A DNA stretch of 47,929 nt from Empedobacter falsenii (GCF_019308355.1 NZ_JAAGKM010000019.1:1-47929), one strand, 5' to 3'. Counted from the first letter of the stretch, positions 1 through 7,834 are shown. Notes: generated by a model from the sequence alone, not told the origin. Numbers and translations are program-made.

Positions 1-35
1 AAAAAATCATCCGGAAATAGGTCTTTTGTTTCCAT
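1..35 (-). CDS. Start of an outward-reading gene, probably a transposase (partial)
   Basis: On the minus strand an ATG at 35 opens a frame beginning METKDLFPDDF that runs off the window edge. The identical start is present at the right end. A gene start directly inside a repeated terminus, downstream of a terminator hairpin, suits a transposase. Eleven residues are too few to name a family. Confidence 0.45.
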   Translation of the reverse strand, partial: METKDLFPDDF

Positions 36-58
36 AAATATGTAAATATTAAATGTAT

Positions 59-97
59 AAAAAAAATTCTGCTCGATTTTAACCCAAGCAGAATTTT
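59..97 (-). terminator. Terminator hairpin inside the left repeat
   Basis: An 11-bp perfect stem (63-73 with 87-97) is followed, in minus-strand direction, by a run of U from the A-tract at 59-66. It would stop transcription entering the element from the flanking gene. The same hairpin occurs at the right end. Confidence 0.6.
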
Positions 98-101
98 ATA
101 C

Positions 102-431
102 TTACACAGTTTTTGGTACAGTGTCAAAAATAATTTTTGATAATTTATTTTGTAAACTTTTATACAATTTTATGTCTTTCTTCTCTAATTTAAATTGATA
201 TGAACCTCCATACTCTGTTTCCGCATAATCATCAAATTGATTAATTTCTATATTTACTTTTTAAATAAAGTTTATAGAATATGTGTATTCATAGTCATTT
301 AATTTCCACTCTAGCTCATCATCTTTTGTATAATTATAATATACTATTATACCATCTTTCTCTCTAGCTCCATTAAGACAGTTTATAAAAATTCCGAAAA
401 AAATAACTATTAAGAAAAATCTATTTAACAT
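102..431 (-). pseudogene. Small lipoprotein pseudogene, in-frame stop and IS-truncated 3' end
   Basis: One frame runs from ATG 431 to TAA 102-104 (110 codons including stops) but is broken by an in-frame TAA at 261-263 (codon 57). The N-terminus is a hydrophobic signal segment with a Cys at residue 18 in a weak lipobox-like context (FINC), so it may be an exported lipoprotein. The part after the stop is still protein-like and charged. The last seven codons (DTVPKTV) and the final stop lie inside the terminal repeat, so the native C-terminus has been replaced. Two independent lesions argue that it is dead. I do not recognise a family. It lies downstream of ffh, separated by a terminator. Confidence 0.7.
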
Positions 432-453
432 AATATATTTAGTTTAAAATAAA

Positions 454-478
454 AAAACCTCTAACAATTAGAGGTTTT
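454..478 (-). terminator. Rho-independent terminator of ffh
   Basis: An 11-bp perfect stem (454-464 with 468-478, loop CAA) is followed in the minus direction by a T-rich tract, 28 bases beyond the ffh stop codon. It separates ffh from the lipoprotein pseudogene. Confidence 0.85.
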
Positions 479-505
479 AATATACTATAAATTATTGTAT
501 TATTA

Positions 506-1867
506 TTACATTTTTGGCATTCCTGGGAATCCACCTGCAGGCATATTTTTAGACATTGTTTCCATCATCTTTTTACCATTTGCAGAATTCATAAATTTCA
601 TCATTTTTCCCATTTCAGAGAATTGTTTCAATAATTGATTCACTTCTTGTAAAGATGTTCCAGAACCAGCTGCAATTCTTTTCTTACGAGAATTATCGAT
701 AATATTTGGATTTTTACGCTCTTTTTTCGTCATTGAGTGAATAATCGCTTCAACCCCTTTAAAAGCATTGTCGTCAATATCTACATCTTTCAACGCTTTT
801 CCAGCTCCAGGAATCATTCCAACCAAATCTTTCATATTACCCATACGTTTGATTTGCTGAATTTGTTTTAAGAAATCATCAAAATCGAAGCTATTTTTTG
901 CAATTTTCTTTTGCAAACGTTTTGCTTCTTCTTCGTCAAATTGCTCTTGAGCACGCTCTACTAACGAAACAACGTCACCCATTCCCAAAATACGATCCGC
1001 CATACGTTCTGGATAGAAAACATCTAAAGCTTCCATTTTCTCACCAGTAGAAATAAATTTGATTGGCTTATCAACAACAGTTCTAATCGTTAAAGCAGCT
1101 CCACCACGTGTATCACCGTCTAATTTTGTTAAAACAACTCCATTATAATTCAATACTTCATTGAAAGCTTTTGCAGTATTCACCGCATCTTGACCTGTCA
1201 TAGAGTCTACAACAAATAAAGTTTCGGTAGGATTAACTGTTTGGTGAACGCGACGAATTTCATCCATCATTTGCTCATCAATCGCCAAACGACCAGCTGT
1301 ATCGACAATAATTACATTATTTCCATTTTGTTTTGCTTGTGCAATCGCTGATTGAGCAATTTCTACAGGATTTTTGTTTTCTAAATCAGCATAAACATCT
1401 ACACCAATTTGCTCTCCTAAAACTTGTAACTGATTGATGGCAGCTGGACGATAAACATCACCAGCAACTAATAATACTTTTTTGTTTTTCTTAGTTTTTA
1501 GGAAATTAGCTAATTTACCAGAAAAAGTTGTTTTACCAGAACCTTGCAAACCAGCAATCAAAATAATTGTCGGATTATCGTCTACTTTCAGTTCAGTAAC
1601 CTCACCTCCCATTAATTTTGCTAATTCATCATGAACAATTTTTACCATTAATTGTCCAGGATTAAGCGACGTAATTACGTTTTCACCTAAAGCCTTTTCT
1701 TTTACCGTATTTGTAAAATCTTTTGCAACTTTATAACTAACATCGGCATCAACAAGGGCTCTACGCACCTCTTTTACGGTTTCTGCAACGTTAATTTCTG
1801 TAATTTGTCCTTTTCCTTTTAAGGTATGTAATGCTTTATCTAATTTATCCTGAAGATTTTGAAACAT
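506..1867 (-). CDS. ffh: Signal recognition particle protein Ffh
   Basis: GTPase of the bacterial SRP; it binds signal sequences on ribosomes and delivers nascent membrane and exported proteins to FtsY. The 453-residue length is normal. The N domain is followed by the G domain with GLQGSGKT at 106-113, DTAGRL at 189-194 and TKLD at 247-250. The C-terminal M domain carries the SRP-RNA-binding stretch around RIAAGSGTS and a methionine-rich tail (MKKMMxxM-like, ending GGFPGMPKM). The ATG at 1867 gives the usual MFQNLQ start. A -7 element lies about 20 bases upstream. It appears monocistronic, with its own terminator. Confidence 0.98.
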   Translation of the reverse strand: MFQNLQDKLDKALHTLKGKGQITEINVAETVKEVRRALVDADVSYKVAKDFTNTVKEKALGENVITSLNPGQLMVKIVHDELAKLMGGEVTELKVDDNPTIILIAGLQGSGKTTFSGKLANFLKTKKNKKVLLVAGDVYRPAAINQLQVLGEQIGVDVYADLENKNPVEIAQSAIAQAKQNGNNVIIVDTAGRLAIDEQMMDEIRRVHQTVNPTETLFVVDSMTGQDAVNTAKAFNEVLNYNGVVLTKLDGDTRGGAALTIRTVVDKPIKFISTGEKMEALDVFYPERMADRILGMGDVVSLVERAQEQFDEEEAKRLQKKIAKNSFDFDDFLKQIQQIKRMGNMKDLVGMIPGAGKALKDVDIDDNAFKGVEAIIHSMTKKERKNPNIIDNSRKKRIAAGSGTSLQEVNQLLKQFSEMGKMMKFMNSANGKKMMETMSKNMPAGGFPGMPKM

Positions 1868-1887
1868 TTTGAGTCAATTTTAGGACA

Positions 1888-1895
1888 CAAATATA
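1888..1895 (-). promoter_or_regulatory. Candidate -7 element (TATATTTG) upstream of ffh
   Basis: On the minus strand this reads TATATTTG, an exact match to the Bacteroidota -7 consensus TAnnTTTG, placed 20 bases before the ffh ATG. I see no good TTG at the usual -33 distance, so it rests on the -7 box alone. Confidence 0.45.
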
Positions 1896-1983
1896 AAAAA
1901 ATTATACCGAATAATATAAAATCACACAACAAGGGTTTTAATTAAGTTATAATGATTAACTTGCGTGCTCAAATTTTGGTTGA

Positions 1984-2346
1984 ATGAAAAAAGGTTTAGT
2001 ACTATTTTTATTCTTTGTTACTGGGGTGGTTTTCAGTCAAACAAAGAATAACCAAACTTATTATTTTTTTTCCATCGCTTATGGACAAGATAATGAAGTT
2101 TATGTGACAGATGTTTATGAAGCAAACATCGATAACAAAGATATCTACGGCAAATTGGCAGATAGATATACAAAGTTTCAGAATTATTTATTGAAAAATG
2201 GAACGATTGGTTCTTTAAAAGAAATTCAAACGGGTTACGAAAAGAATTATCAGAAAAAAGAACAAGCTGAAGCTGAACAAAAATATTTTCTATCTACATT
2301 AGAAAAACAACAATTTACAGCGAAAATGGTTAATTATTCGCTTTAA
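1984..2346 (+). CDS. Hypothetical exported protein
   Basis: A 120-residue protein of unknown function. Residues 1-18 form a typical flavobacterial signal peptide (lysines, hydrophobic core, cleavage near VFSQ), so it is probably periplasmic. The rest is rich in Tyr, Lys, Glu and Gln with a probable helix near the C-terminus (KKEQAEAEQKY). No enzymatic motif was seen. It stands alone between ffh (divergent) and hemB (convergent), followed by a strong hairpin terminator. Confidence 0.7.
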   Translation: MKKGLVLFLFFVTGVVFSQTKNNQTYYFFSIAYGQDNEVYVTDVYEANIDNKDIYGKLADRYTKFQNYLLKNGTIGSLKEIQTGYEKNYQKKEQAEAEQKYFLSTLEKQQFTAKMVNYSL

Positions 2347-2351
2347 AGCAT

Positions 2352-2384
2352 AAAAAATCCACTTCAAATGAAGTGGATTTTTTT
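2352..2384. terminator. Bidirectional terminator between the exported protein and hemB
   Basis: A long stem (2352-2366 with 2369-2383; the innermost bases form the loop) has A-runs on the left and T-runs on the right, so it can end transcription from either side. It lies just after the stop of the plus-strand gene and 20 bases from the hemB stop. Confidence 0.85.
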
Positions 2385-2403
2385 ATTTTTATTTTGAACT
2401 GAT

Positions 2404-3399
2404 TTATTGATCGTTCAATAATCTTGCTGCTTCTTTTGCAAAATAAGTTGAAATTAGGTCTGCTCCTGCTCTTTTGAAACAAGTTAAAGACTCTAAAATT
2501 ACTTTATCATTATCTAACCAACCTTTTTCTACAGCAGCTTTTATCATCGCATATTCACCTGAAACCTGATAAACAGAAACCGGAACTTGTAAATTATCTT
2601 TCACTAATTTAACAATATCCAGATATGCCATACCTGGTTTTACCATCAAAATATCTGCACCTTCTTCTACATCCGCAATTGCTTCGCGCAATGCTTCTTG
2701 TGAATTATGGTAATCCATTTGATAGGTTTTTTTGTCTTTCGGAATTTCTTGAGAATCAACTGGTGCAGAATCTAAAGCTGTACGGAAAGGTCCATAAAAA
2801 GATGATGCATATTTCGCAGCATACGTCATAATTCCTACATTATGAAAACCGTTCTCCTCCAACGCAGCGCGCATCGCTCCTATTCGACCGTCCATCATAT
2901 CAGAAGGCGCAACAAAATCTGCACCAGCTTCTGCATGAGATAATGTCATTTTTACCAAAGCATCAACTGTTTCATCATTAATAACTTCTCCATTTTTGAT
3001 GATTCCGTCATGACCATAAATTGAATATGGATCTAAGGCAACATCAGGCATTACAATCATTTCTGGAACAGCATCTTTAATTGCTTTGATTGTATTTTGC
3101 ATCAATCCGTTTGGATTCCAAGCCTCTTTACCTGTATTATCTTTTAAGTTATCACTAACTTTACAATATATGTTAACTGATTTTATACCTAAATCCCAAA
3201 TTTCTTTTACTTCTTTTACAGTATTGTCAAGAGATTGGCGGTAAATACCTGGCATTGCAGCAATTTCTTCCTTCACGCCTTCTCCTTCAGCCATAAAAAT
3301 TGGTAAAATAAAATCGTTTGGTGACAAATGATTTTCGCGAATCATACTACGAATTGATTCGTTTTTGCGTAGTCGTCTATGTCTGTTATATAAAAACAT
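2404..3399 (-). CDS. hemB: Delta-aminolevulinic acid dehydratase (porphobilinogen synthase)
   Basis: Condenses two 5-aminolevulinate molecules into porphobilinogen, the second common step of heme synthesis after hemL, which is also in this window. The 331 residues fit the family. The two active-site lysines are visible: K196 in AAKYASSFYGPFR and the Schiff-base K254 in MVKPGMAY. APSDMMDGR at 164-172 is also typical. The metal site around 119-131 reads DVALDPYSIYGHDG: the cysteines of the zinc type are replaced by Ala and Asp, so this belongs to the Mg-dependent, zinc-free class. ATG at 3399 gives the expected MFLYNRHRRLR start. Confidence 0.97.
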   Translation of the reverse strand: MFLYNRHRRLRKNESIRSMIRENHLSPNDFILPIFMAEGEGVKEEIAAMPGIYRQSLDNTVKEVKEIWDLGIKSVNIYCKVSDNLKDNTGKEAWNPNGLMQNTIKAIKDAVPEMIVMPDVALDPYSIYGHDGIIKNGEVINDETVDALVKMTLSHAEAGADFVAPSDMMDGRIGAMRAALEENGFHNVGIMTYAAKYASSFYGPFRTALDSAPVDSQEIPKDKKTYQMDYHNSQEALREAIADVEEGADILMVKPGMAYLDIVKLVKDNLQVPVSVYQVSGEYAMIKAAVEKGWLDNDKVILESLTCFKRAGADLISTYFAKEAARLLNDQ

Positions 3400-3416
3400 T
3401 TGATTAAAATTTTAGA

Positions 3417-3424
3417 CAAATTTA
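3417..3424 (-). promoter_or_regulatory. Candidate -7 element (TAAATTTG) upstream of hemB
   Basis: Reads TAAATTTG on the minus strand, an exact TAnnTTTG match 17 bases before the hemB ATG. No clear -33 TTG at the expected spacing. Confidence 0.45.
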
Positions 3425-3496
3425 CTCGATTTCATTTGAATAAGGCTAATGAATAATATCAATTATATTTATTGATTTTAAAAGAAAATCAATCAT

Positions 3497-4054
3497 TTGA
3501 ATAATCAATTAAAATATTTATCATTCATTATATTATTTGGATTAATATCTTGTAATAAAAGCAATTATAAAACGATTCAATTTAGAAGTTTTTCTATGGA
3601 AATTCCGAAAGATTGGAAAAAAGTGAAATTAGGCGGAATTGATAGTGAAGTTGGAGGAATTATTACTCCAAATAATGATACATTAATTTATGATTATGGT
3701 TTACTTGCAGGCGGAGATTTTGATATTAATGCTAAAATTGCAGATAGTATTTTTACAACTATTTTAAATAATAATCCTGATTTAGAATTGGAAAAAATCT
3801 CTGAATTATATATCAATAAACTTCATAAAACAAATATTGATTCTATCGTACATTCAAAATACCAGATTTCTTATATTGTTATTGATCATCAAAAAGCAAA
3901 ACTTATACAATCAAATCATCATAAATTAATTGAAGTTTATATGGATACTATTAAAAACTCAACTTCAAAATTTAATTTTATTGGTTACAATTTAGATGAA
4001 AAGTCACAAGAAGAATTTATAAATTCTATTAAAACAATCAAATTCAAAAAATAG
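3497..4054 (+). CDS. Hypothetical lipoprotein
   Basis: A 185-residue protein with a lipoprotein signal: hydrophobic residues 7-19 then LISC with Cys20. It is likely anchored in the membrane facing the periplasm. The mature part begins with a motif (MEIPKDWKKVK) seen in small secreted proteins related to PsbP-like folds, but I cannot assign a family. The only start in frame that keeps the signal peptide is TTG at 3497; an in-frame stop lies at 3479-3481, so no upstream ATG is possible. It stands alone, 43 bases before trmD, which has its own promoter. Confidence 0.7.
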   Translation: MNNQLKYLSFIILFGLISCNKSNYKTIQFRSFSMEIPKDWKKVKLGGIDSEVGGIITPNNDTLIYDYGLLAGGDFDINAKIADSIFTTILNNNPDLELEKISELYINKLHKTNIDSIVHSKYQISYIVIDHQKAKLIQSNHHKLIEVYMDTIKNSTSKFNFIGYNLDEKSQEEFINSIKTIKFKK

Positions 4055-4062
4055 ATTTAAAC

Positions 4063-4093
4063 TTGCTCAAACGTAGCTAAACAAATATCTTTG
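4063..4093 (+). promoter_or_regulatory. Promoter of trmD (TTG-N20-TATCTTTG)
   Basis: TTG at 4063-4065 and TATCTTTG at 4086-4093 are separated by exactly 20 bases, a full match to the flavobacterial housekeeping promoter. The -7 box ends four bases before the trmD ATG, so the transcript would start at or next to the start codon and be leaderless or nearly so. Confidence 0.75.
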
Positions 4094-4097
4094 CAGC

Positions 4098-4784
4098 ATG
4101 CGAATAGATATTATCACTGTTTTACCCGAATTATTAGTTAGTCCATTTTCTGCCTCGATTATGAAACGTGCGCAAGACAAAGGTTTAGCTGAAATTCATG
4201 TTCACGATTTGAGAGATTTTGGAAAAGGACGTTATCGTCATGTAGATGATTATCCGTACGGAGGAACTTCTGGAATGGTGATTATGTGCGAGCCTTTGGA
4301 CAAAATGATTTCGAAATTGAAAGATGAACGAACTTATGATGAAATTATTTATTTGACGCCAGATGGTGAAACGTTGAATCAAACAATTGCGAATGATTTG
4401 TCGTTGAAAGGAAATCTTATGATGATTTGTGGACATTACAAGGGAATCGATCAACGTATTCGAGATATGTATGTGACGAGAGAAATTTCGATTGGCGATT
4501 ATGTGCTTTCTGGTGGAGAATTTGGCGCAATTATTTTGGCTGATTCTATTATTCGTTTATTACCTGGCGTAATTGGTGATGAGACTTCTGCCCTTTCAGA
4601 TTCGTTTCAAGATGATTTGTTAGCGCCACCAATTTATACGCGTCCTGCCGAATATAAAGGTCTAAAAGTTCCTGATGTTTTACTTTCGGGTAACTTTCCT
4701 AAAATTGAAGAATGGTTGCATGAAAAAGCAGTTGAACGTACAAAAGAACGTCGCCCAGATTTGTTAGAAAAAAGATCAAAATAA
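4098..4784 (+). CDS. trmD: tRNA (guanine-37-N1)-methyltransferase
   Basis: Methylates G37 next to the anticodon using S-adenosylmethionine, preventing +1 frameshifts. The 228-residue length is normal. It has the family N-terminus ([13 protein letters not shown]), the PYGGTSGMV segment, GHYKGIDQR, and the knot motif [12 protein letters not shown] where SAM binds, followed by [13 protein letters not shown] 4098 is supported by homology of the first residues and lies just 4 bases behind the promoter -7 box. Ends in a bidirectional terminator. Confidence 0.98.
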   Translation: MRIDIITVLPELLVSPFSASIMKRAQDKGLAEIHVHDLRDFGKGRYRHVDDYPYGGTSGMVIMCEPLDKMISKLKDERTYDEIIYLTPDGETLNQTIANDLSLKGNLMMICGHYKGIDQRIRDMYVTREISIGDYVLSGGEFGAIILADSIIRLLPGVIGDETSALSDSFQDDLLAPPIYTRPAEYKGLKVPDVLLSGNFPKIEEWLHEKAVERTKERRPDLLEKRSK

Positions 4785-4824
4785 ACTAAAAAAAGCTCCC
4801 TAATTAGAAGCTTTTTTTAGTTTA
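4784..4824. terminator. Bidirectional terminator between trmD and the hydrolase
   Basis: The arms AAACTAAAAAAAGCT and AGCTTTTTTTAGTTT (about 4784-4798 and 4808-4823) pair perfectly; T-runs occur on both strands. The two genes converge on it. Confidence 0.8.
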
Positions 4825-4826
4825 TT

Positions 4827-5612
4827 TTATTTAATTCGATGAATATATTCAATTACTTTATCGTTAAAAATTTGTGGTTGATCGACATTCACGACATGTC
4901 CACAATCTTCGATAACAATCAATTCTGAATGTTTGGTATGTGCTTTTATTAATTCCTGAATCGAAGGCAAAAACATATGATCTTCAGCACCCATCACATA
5001 TAAAGTCGGAATATTCAATTCAACTTTTCGAAACCATTTTAGCAATGGATTGACATCCGCAGTAAGTTTGAACCATTTCAAAAATTCTTTTTGATACAAT
5101 TTCTTCGCCTCATTGATAAATAATAGCCTTGACTCTTTGTGCGTATTCTTTGGCATGATAGCGAAAGCAAAAATTCGATACAAGATTAAATAAGGCAACA
5201 TATGTTTGAATGTATTTCCAACGTTAATCAAAAATTGACATTGAAAATTAATTTTCATAATTGCGCCTCCCATCACCATTGATTTGAATCGCTCCGAATA
5301 ATCTTCTGCCAATTGTCGAATCACAATCGTTCCCAAAGACATCCCAACAAAATGTGTTTTATCGATATTTAAATGATCTAAAACATCAATCACATCTTTT
5401 GAAACTGATTTGAAAGTATAACGTTTTTCGAAAAGCGCTTTCAAGTTTTTCTTAGAACGTCCATGTCCTCTCAAGTCCATTAACAAAACATTGAAATGTT
5501 TGCGAAATTCACGCAATTGCTTGAACCAAATCGTAGAACTTCCTCCTGCTCCATGAACAAAAGTCACCCATTCTGTGCTCGTTGGATGATTATATGTAGT
5601 GTATGCTAACAA
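4827..5612 (-). CDS. Alpha/beta-fold hydrolase
   Basis: A 261-residue cytoplasmic alpha/beta hydrolase of unknown substrate. It shows the oxyanion HGAGG at 20-24, DLRGHGRS at 46-53, the nucleophile elbow GMSLG with Ser92, the acid Asp211 in MGAEDHMF and His239 in CGHVV, so the triad is complete. No signal peptide. The best start is TTG at 5612; there is no ATG before the HGAGG motif in frame. A -7 element lies 20 bases upstream. Probably monocistronic. Confidence 0.85.
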   Translation of the reverse strand: MLAYTTYNHPTSTEWVTFVHGAGGSSTIWFKQLREFRKHFNVLLMDLRGHGRSKKNLKALFEKRYTFKSVSKDVIDVLDHLNIDKTHFVGMSLGTIVIRQLAEDYSERFKSMVMGGAIMKINFQCQFLINVGNTFKHMLPYLILYRIFAFAIMPKNTHKESRLLFINEAKKLYQKEFLKWFKLTADVNPLLKWFRKVELNIPTLYVMGAEDHMFLPSIQELIKAHTKHSELIVIEDCGHVVNVDQPQIFNDKVIEYIHRIK

Positions 5613-5631
5613 TTTTCTAAATAAGTTTTTG

Positions 5632-5639
5632 CAAAATTA
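5632..5639 (-). promoter_or_regulatory. Candidate -7 element (TAATTTTG) of the hydrolase gene
   Basis: Exact TAnnTTTG on the minus strand, 20 bases before the TTG start. It supports this start. No convincing -33 element. Confidence 0.4.
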
Positions 5640-5687
5640 AACTAAAAACTATGCCAAGCATAATAATTTCTAGGTTTTAAGAAATTT

Positions 5688-6389
5688 TTAATCTTCATCG
5701 TCGTCGTCATCTGTAAAAGAACTAGTCTTTTTCAAGTAAAAAACATCGTTCATCACTTCAGCTTTCACGTAATTTAGATTTTCTTGCTCTTTCATTCGAT
5801 CTGTAAATAACGTTCCTGTTAAATGATCGTATTCGTGCTGAAAAATAACCGCTGTAAAACCTTCAACTGTTTCATCATGAAAATTTCCATCCAAATCATA
5901 ATATGCCAATCGAAGAACCAAGCTTCTATACACTTTTCCGAAAATATCAGGAATAGACAAACAACCTTCGCGACCGTGACGAACAATGTCCGAATACCAC
6001 GTGATTTTTGGATTGATAATAAACTCAAAAGGTTCGCCTTCTTTGTCAAAACGTTGCACCCAAACCGCGTTGCGATTAATTCCAATTTGTGGAGCTGCAA
6101 TACCAACACCTTTACTTGCCTCGTCTTGAACCGTTGCATACATACGATCGGCCAATAATTTGATTAATGGATCTTTTGGATCAATATCAATAGAAGTTGA
6201 TTTTAAGATTTTTGTATCTGCATCCGAAGTTGTTAATAAAACACGAAAAGGATCATAGGATTTCTTTTCTTTTATTAATGTTAATTCTGCCTTTGCTAAT
6301 GGCGTATAAACAATGTTTTTCATATTTTTTGATTGAGCAAATAATGCAGAAGAACAAATCAATAAACTATAGGTTAATGTTTTTATCAT
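5688..6389 (-). CDS. Peptide deformylase with a signal peptide (exported)
   Basis: All three deformylase motifs are present: GVGIAAPQ at 94-101, EGCLS with metal ligand Cys143, and QHEYDH with His185, Glu186, His189. The family normally removes the formyl group from nascent proteins in the cytoplasm. Here residues 1-19 form a clear signal peptide (MIKTLTYSLLICSSALFAQ), so the enzyme should be exported. The C-terminus is an acidic tail (FTDDDDDED) and the 233 residues exceed the usual 170-190, the extra being mainly N-terminal. It overlaps the DoxX gene by 4 bases (ATGA) and is probably co-transcribed with it. A housekeeping deformylase must exist elsewhere. The periplasmic substrate is unknown. 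Confidence 0.9.
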   Translation of the reverse strand: MIKTLTYSLLICSSALFAQSKNMKNIVYTPLAKAELTLIKEKKSYDPFRVLLTTSDADTKILKSTSIDIDPKDPLIKLLADRMYATVQDEASKGVGIAAPQIGINRNAVWVQRFDKEGEPFEFIINPKITWYSDIVRHGREGCLSIPDIFGKVYRSLVLRLAYYDLDGNFHDETVEGFTAVIFQHEYDHLTGTLFTDRMKEQENLNYVKAEVMNDVFYLKKTSSFTDDDDDED

Positions 6390-6799
6390 TTTTTAAGTAT
6401 CAATTTGTCTAAAGAATATTTTCCTGCGCCTGATAAAAATATAACTAAATAATTGATTAAGTAGAATAATCCCAATTCTTTTTTACCAAAATCATGATCT
6501 GCATGCACGATAAATACAGCAACTAACATTGTAATGATTAGTGGAATTACCGCCAAACGAGTAAATAATCCGACCAAAACTAAAAAAGCACAAAGTATTT
6601 CCGCAAAAACAGTTAAACCTAAAGAAATTTCTGGTCCAAGTCCAATTGGATCTCCAAATTCGAAATTTCCATTGATTAATTTTTGCAATTTTCCGAATCC
6701 GTGTGTAAACATAAATCCACCAGCAGCTAAACGTACTAATAACAATGATAAATCGATAAATGCTGGTTGATTTCCTAAAAGTTTAAATTTTGTGCTCAT
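6386..6799 (-). CDS. DoxX family membrane protein
   Basis: A 137-residue integral membrane protein with four predicted helices, including LSLLLVRLAAGGFMFTHGFGK near the N-terminus (the DoxX signature HGxxK) and VIPLIITMLVAVFIVHA. DoxX-type proteins are linked to thiol/redox stress in some bacteria, but the role here is unknown. It is the first gene of a two-gene unit with the exported deformylase (4-base overlap). A -7 box lies 17 bases upstream of its ATG. Confidence 0.88.
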   Translation of the reverse strand: MSTKFKLLGNQPAFIDLSLLLVRLAAGGFMFTHGFGKLQKLINGNFEFGDPIGLGPEISLGLTVFAEILCAFLVLVGLFTRLAVIPLIITMLVAVFIVHADHDFGKKELGLFYLINYLVIFLSGAGKYSLDKLILKK

Positions 6800-6815
6800 T
6801 TTTTTATTTTTTTTT

Positions 6816-6823
6816 CAAATATA
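6816..6823 (-). promoter_or_regulatory. Candidate -7 element (TATATTTG) of the doxX-deformylase unit
   Basis: Exact TAnnTTTG on the minus strand 17 bases before the DoxX ATG, within a T-rich stretch. No -33 TTG at 20 bases. Confidence 0.4.
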
Positions 6824-6878
6824 AGTTCTAGTTTTTACGTTCACCTTTAAATAGATCAAGAAATTTACATTTTTGAAT

Positions 6879-6886
6879 TAATTTTG
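6879..6886 (+). promoter_or_regulatory. Candidate -7 element (TAATTTTG) of the 271-residue exported protein
   Basis: Exact TAnnTTTG 37 bases before the ATG at 6924. No -33 match at the preferred distance. Confidence 0.35.
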
Positions 6887-6923
6887 GTTAATCTTTCTAT
6901 TCAAGAAAAAAAAAATACAACAT

Positions 6924-7739
6924 ATGTTAAAAAACATTGCTTTAATTACCATATTATTTTCAGGTTTTGCATTTGCTCAAAAATCTGAATTACAACAAAA
7001 TGATGTTTTAGGAAATCCAACTTTTATCGAAGAATCGATGCAAAAAGCACGTATTCGCATGAAGTTTATTGAAGGTTATGAAACGGAATATTACACAAAA
7101 TCAACGTATAATAAAGATGGTAATCCGACAAAACGTGATTATTTTGATGAAGCTGGAAATAAAACTTTTGCTGAAATATTTAATTATAATGAATCGAATA
7201 AATTGATTTCGAGAGAAATGAAAAACAATGACGAAAGTTTAGTTTTCAATTTTGATTATGAATATACAACAGACGGTTACATTGTCACGAAAAGCGAAAA
7301 TGATGTCAATGTTTCTAAAACTGAATACAAATTAGACCAAAATCAGAATGTAACTTACGAAAGAGAAACTAATTTATTGGAAGATTCTGATGTTTTTATC
7401 GAAAAAACGTTTCAATATCAAAATGGATTTTTAGTCAAAACATTGGTGAAATATAACCAAGGAAATTATACGTTGAATTATAAAAACGACGCGAAAGGCA
7501 ATCCAATAGAGGAAACTTATATGGACAAAAACAATAAACAAGTCAATAAATATGTACGCAAATTTGATGAAAACAATAATATTATCGAAGAAACGGTGAT
7601 TGATGAAGCTGGAAAAGTAAAAAATATATCAACGATTAAATATCAATATGATAATCACAAAAATTGGGTCAAACGAACACAATTTGTCAAAGATATTGAT
7701 CAACCAATTTCAAATACAACAAGAACAATACGTTACTAA
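6924..7739 (+). CDS. Exported protein with YD-like tyrosine/aspartate repeats
   Basis: A 271-residue protein with a signal peptide (cleavage near FAFAQ, residue 19). From about residue 55 it consists of repeated short strands of the form YNxxGN..KxxYxxxG, e.g. TYNKDGNPTKRDYFDEAGN, DAKGNPIEETYMDKNN and FDENNNIIEETVIDEAGK, resembling the beta-repeat of YD/Rhs-like or toxin-repeat proteins but without any Rhs core. Probably periplasmic or surface exposed. Function unknown. Monocistronic, with a terminator behind it. Confidence 0.75.
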   Translation: MLKNIALITILFSGFAFAQKSELQQNDVLGNPTFIEESMQKARIRMKFIEGYETEYYTKSTYNKDGNPTKRDYFDEAGNKTFAEIFNYNESNKLISREMKNNDESLVFNFDYEYTTDGYIVTKSENDVNVSKTEYKLDQNQNVTYERETNLLEDSDVFIEKTFQYQNGFLVKTLVKYNQGNYTLNYKNDAKGNPIEETYMDKNNKQVNKYVRKFDENNNIIEETVIDEAGKVKNISTIKYQYDNHKNWVKRTQFVKDIDQPISNTTRTIRY

Positions 7740-7744
7740 AATAC

Positions 7745-7774
7745 AAGAGCCAAGCTAATTTGGCTCTTTTTTAT
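7745..7774 (+). terminator. Rho-independent terminator
   Basis: A 9-bp stem (7745-7753 with 7760-7768) followed by T-rich sequence, 6 bases after the stop of the YD-repeat protein gene. Confidence 0.8.
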
Positions 7775-7834
7775 TTGATTATTTAACTAAATGTTTTTAA
7801 ATTTATTTAAACCAATTATTTAACTTCATCTATT

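Larger units (their letters stand above)
1..125 (-). mobile_element. Terminal 125-bp repeat, left copy (probable end of an insertion sequence)
   Basis: This stretch is the exact reverse complement of the last 125 bases of the window; identity stops sharply at position 126. Read outward (minus strand) it contains, in order, a short sequence that supplies seven codons and a stop to the interrupted neighbour, a terminator hairpin, and the ATG of a gene running off the end. That is the organisation of one end of an insertion sequence: terminus, transcription block, transposase start. The family cannot be settled from 125 bases; the GACACTGTACC terminus and GTGTAA motif remind me of IS256-type ends, which is only a guess. 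Confidence 0.7.

Noticed and set aside
5819-6158. Open frames on both strands over the deformylase gene
   Set aside because: They are shadows of the deformylase coding frame, with no family resemblance or ribosome-binding context.
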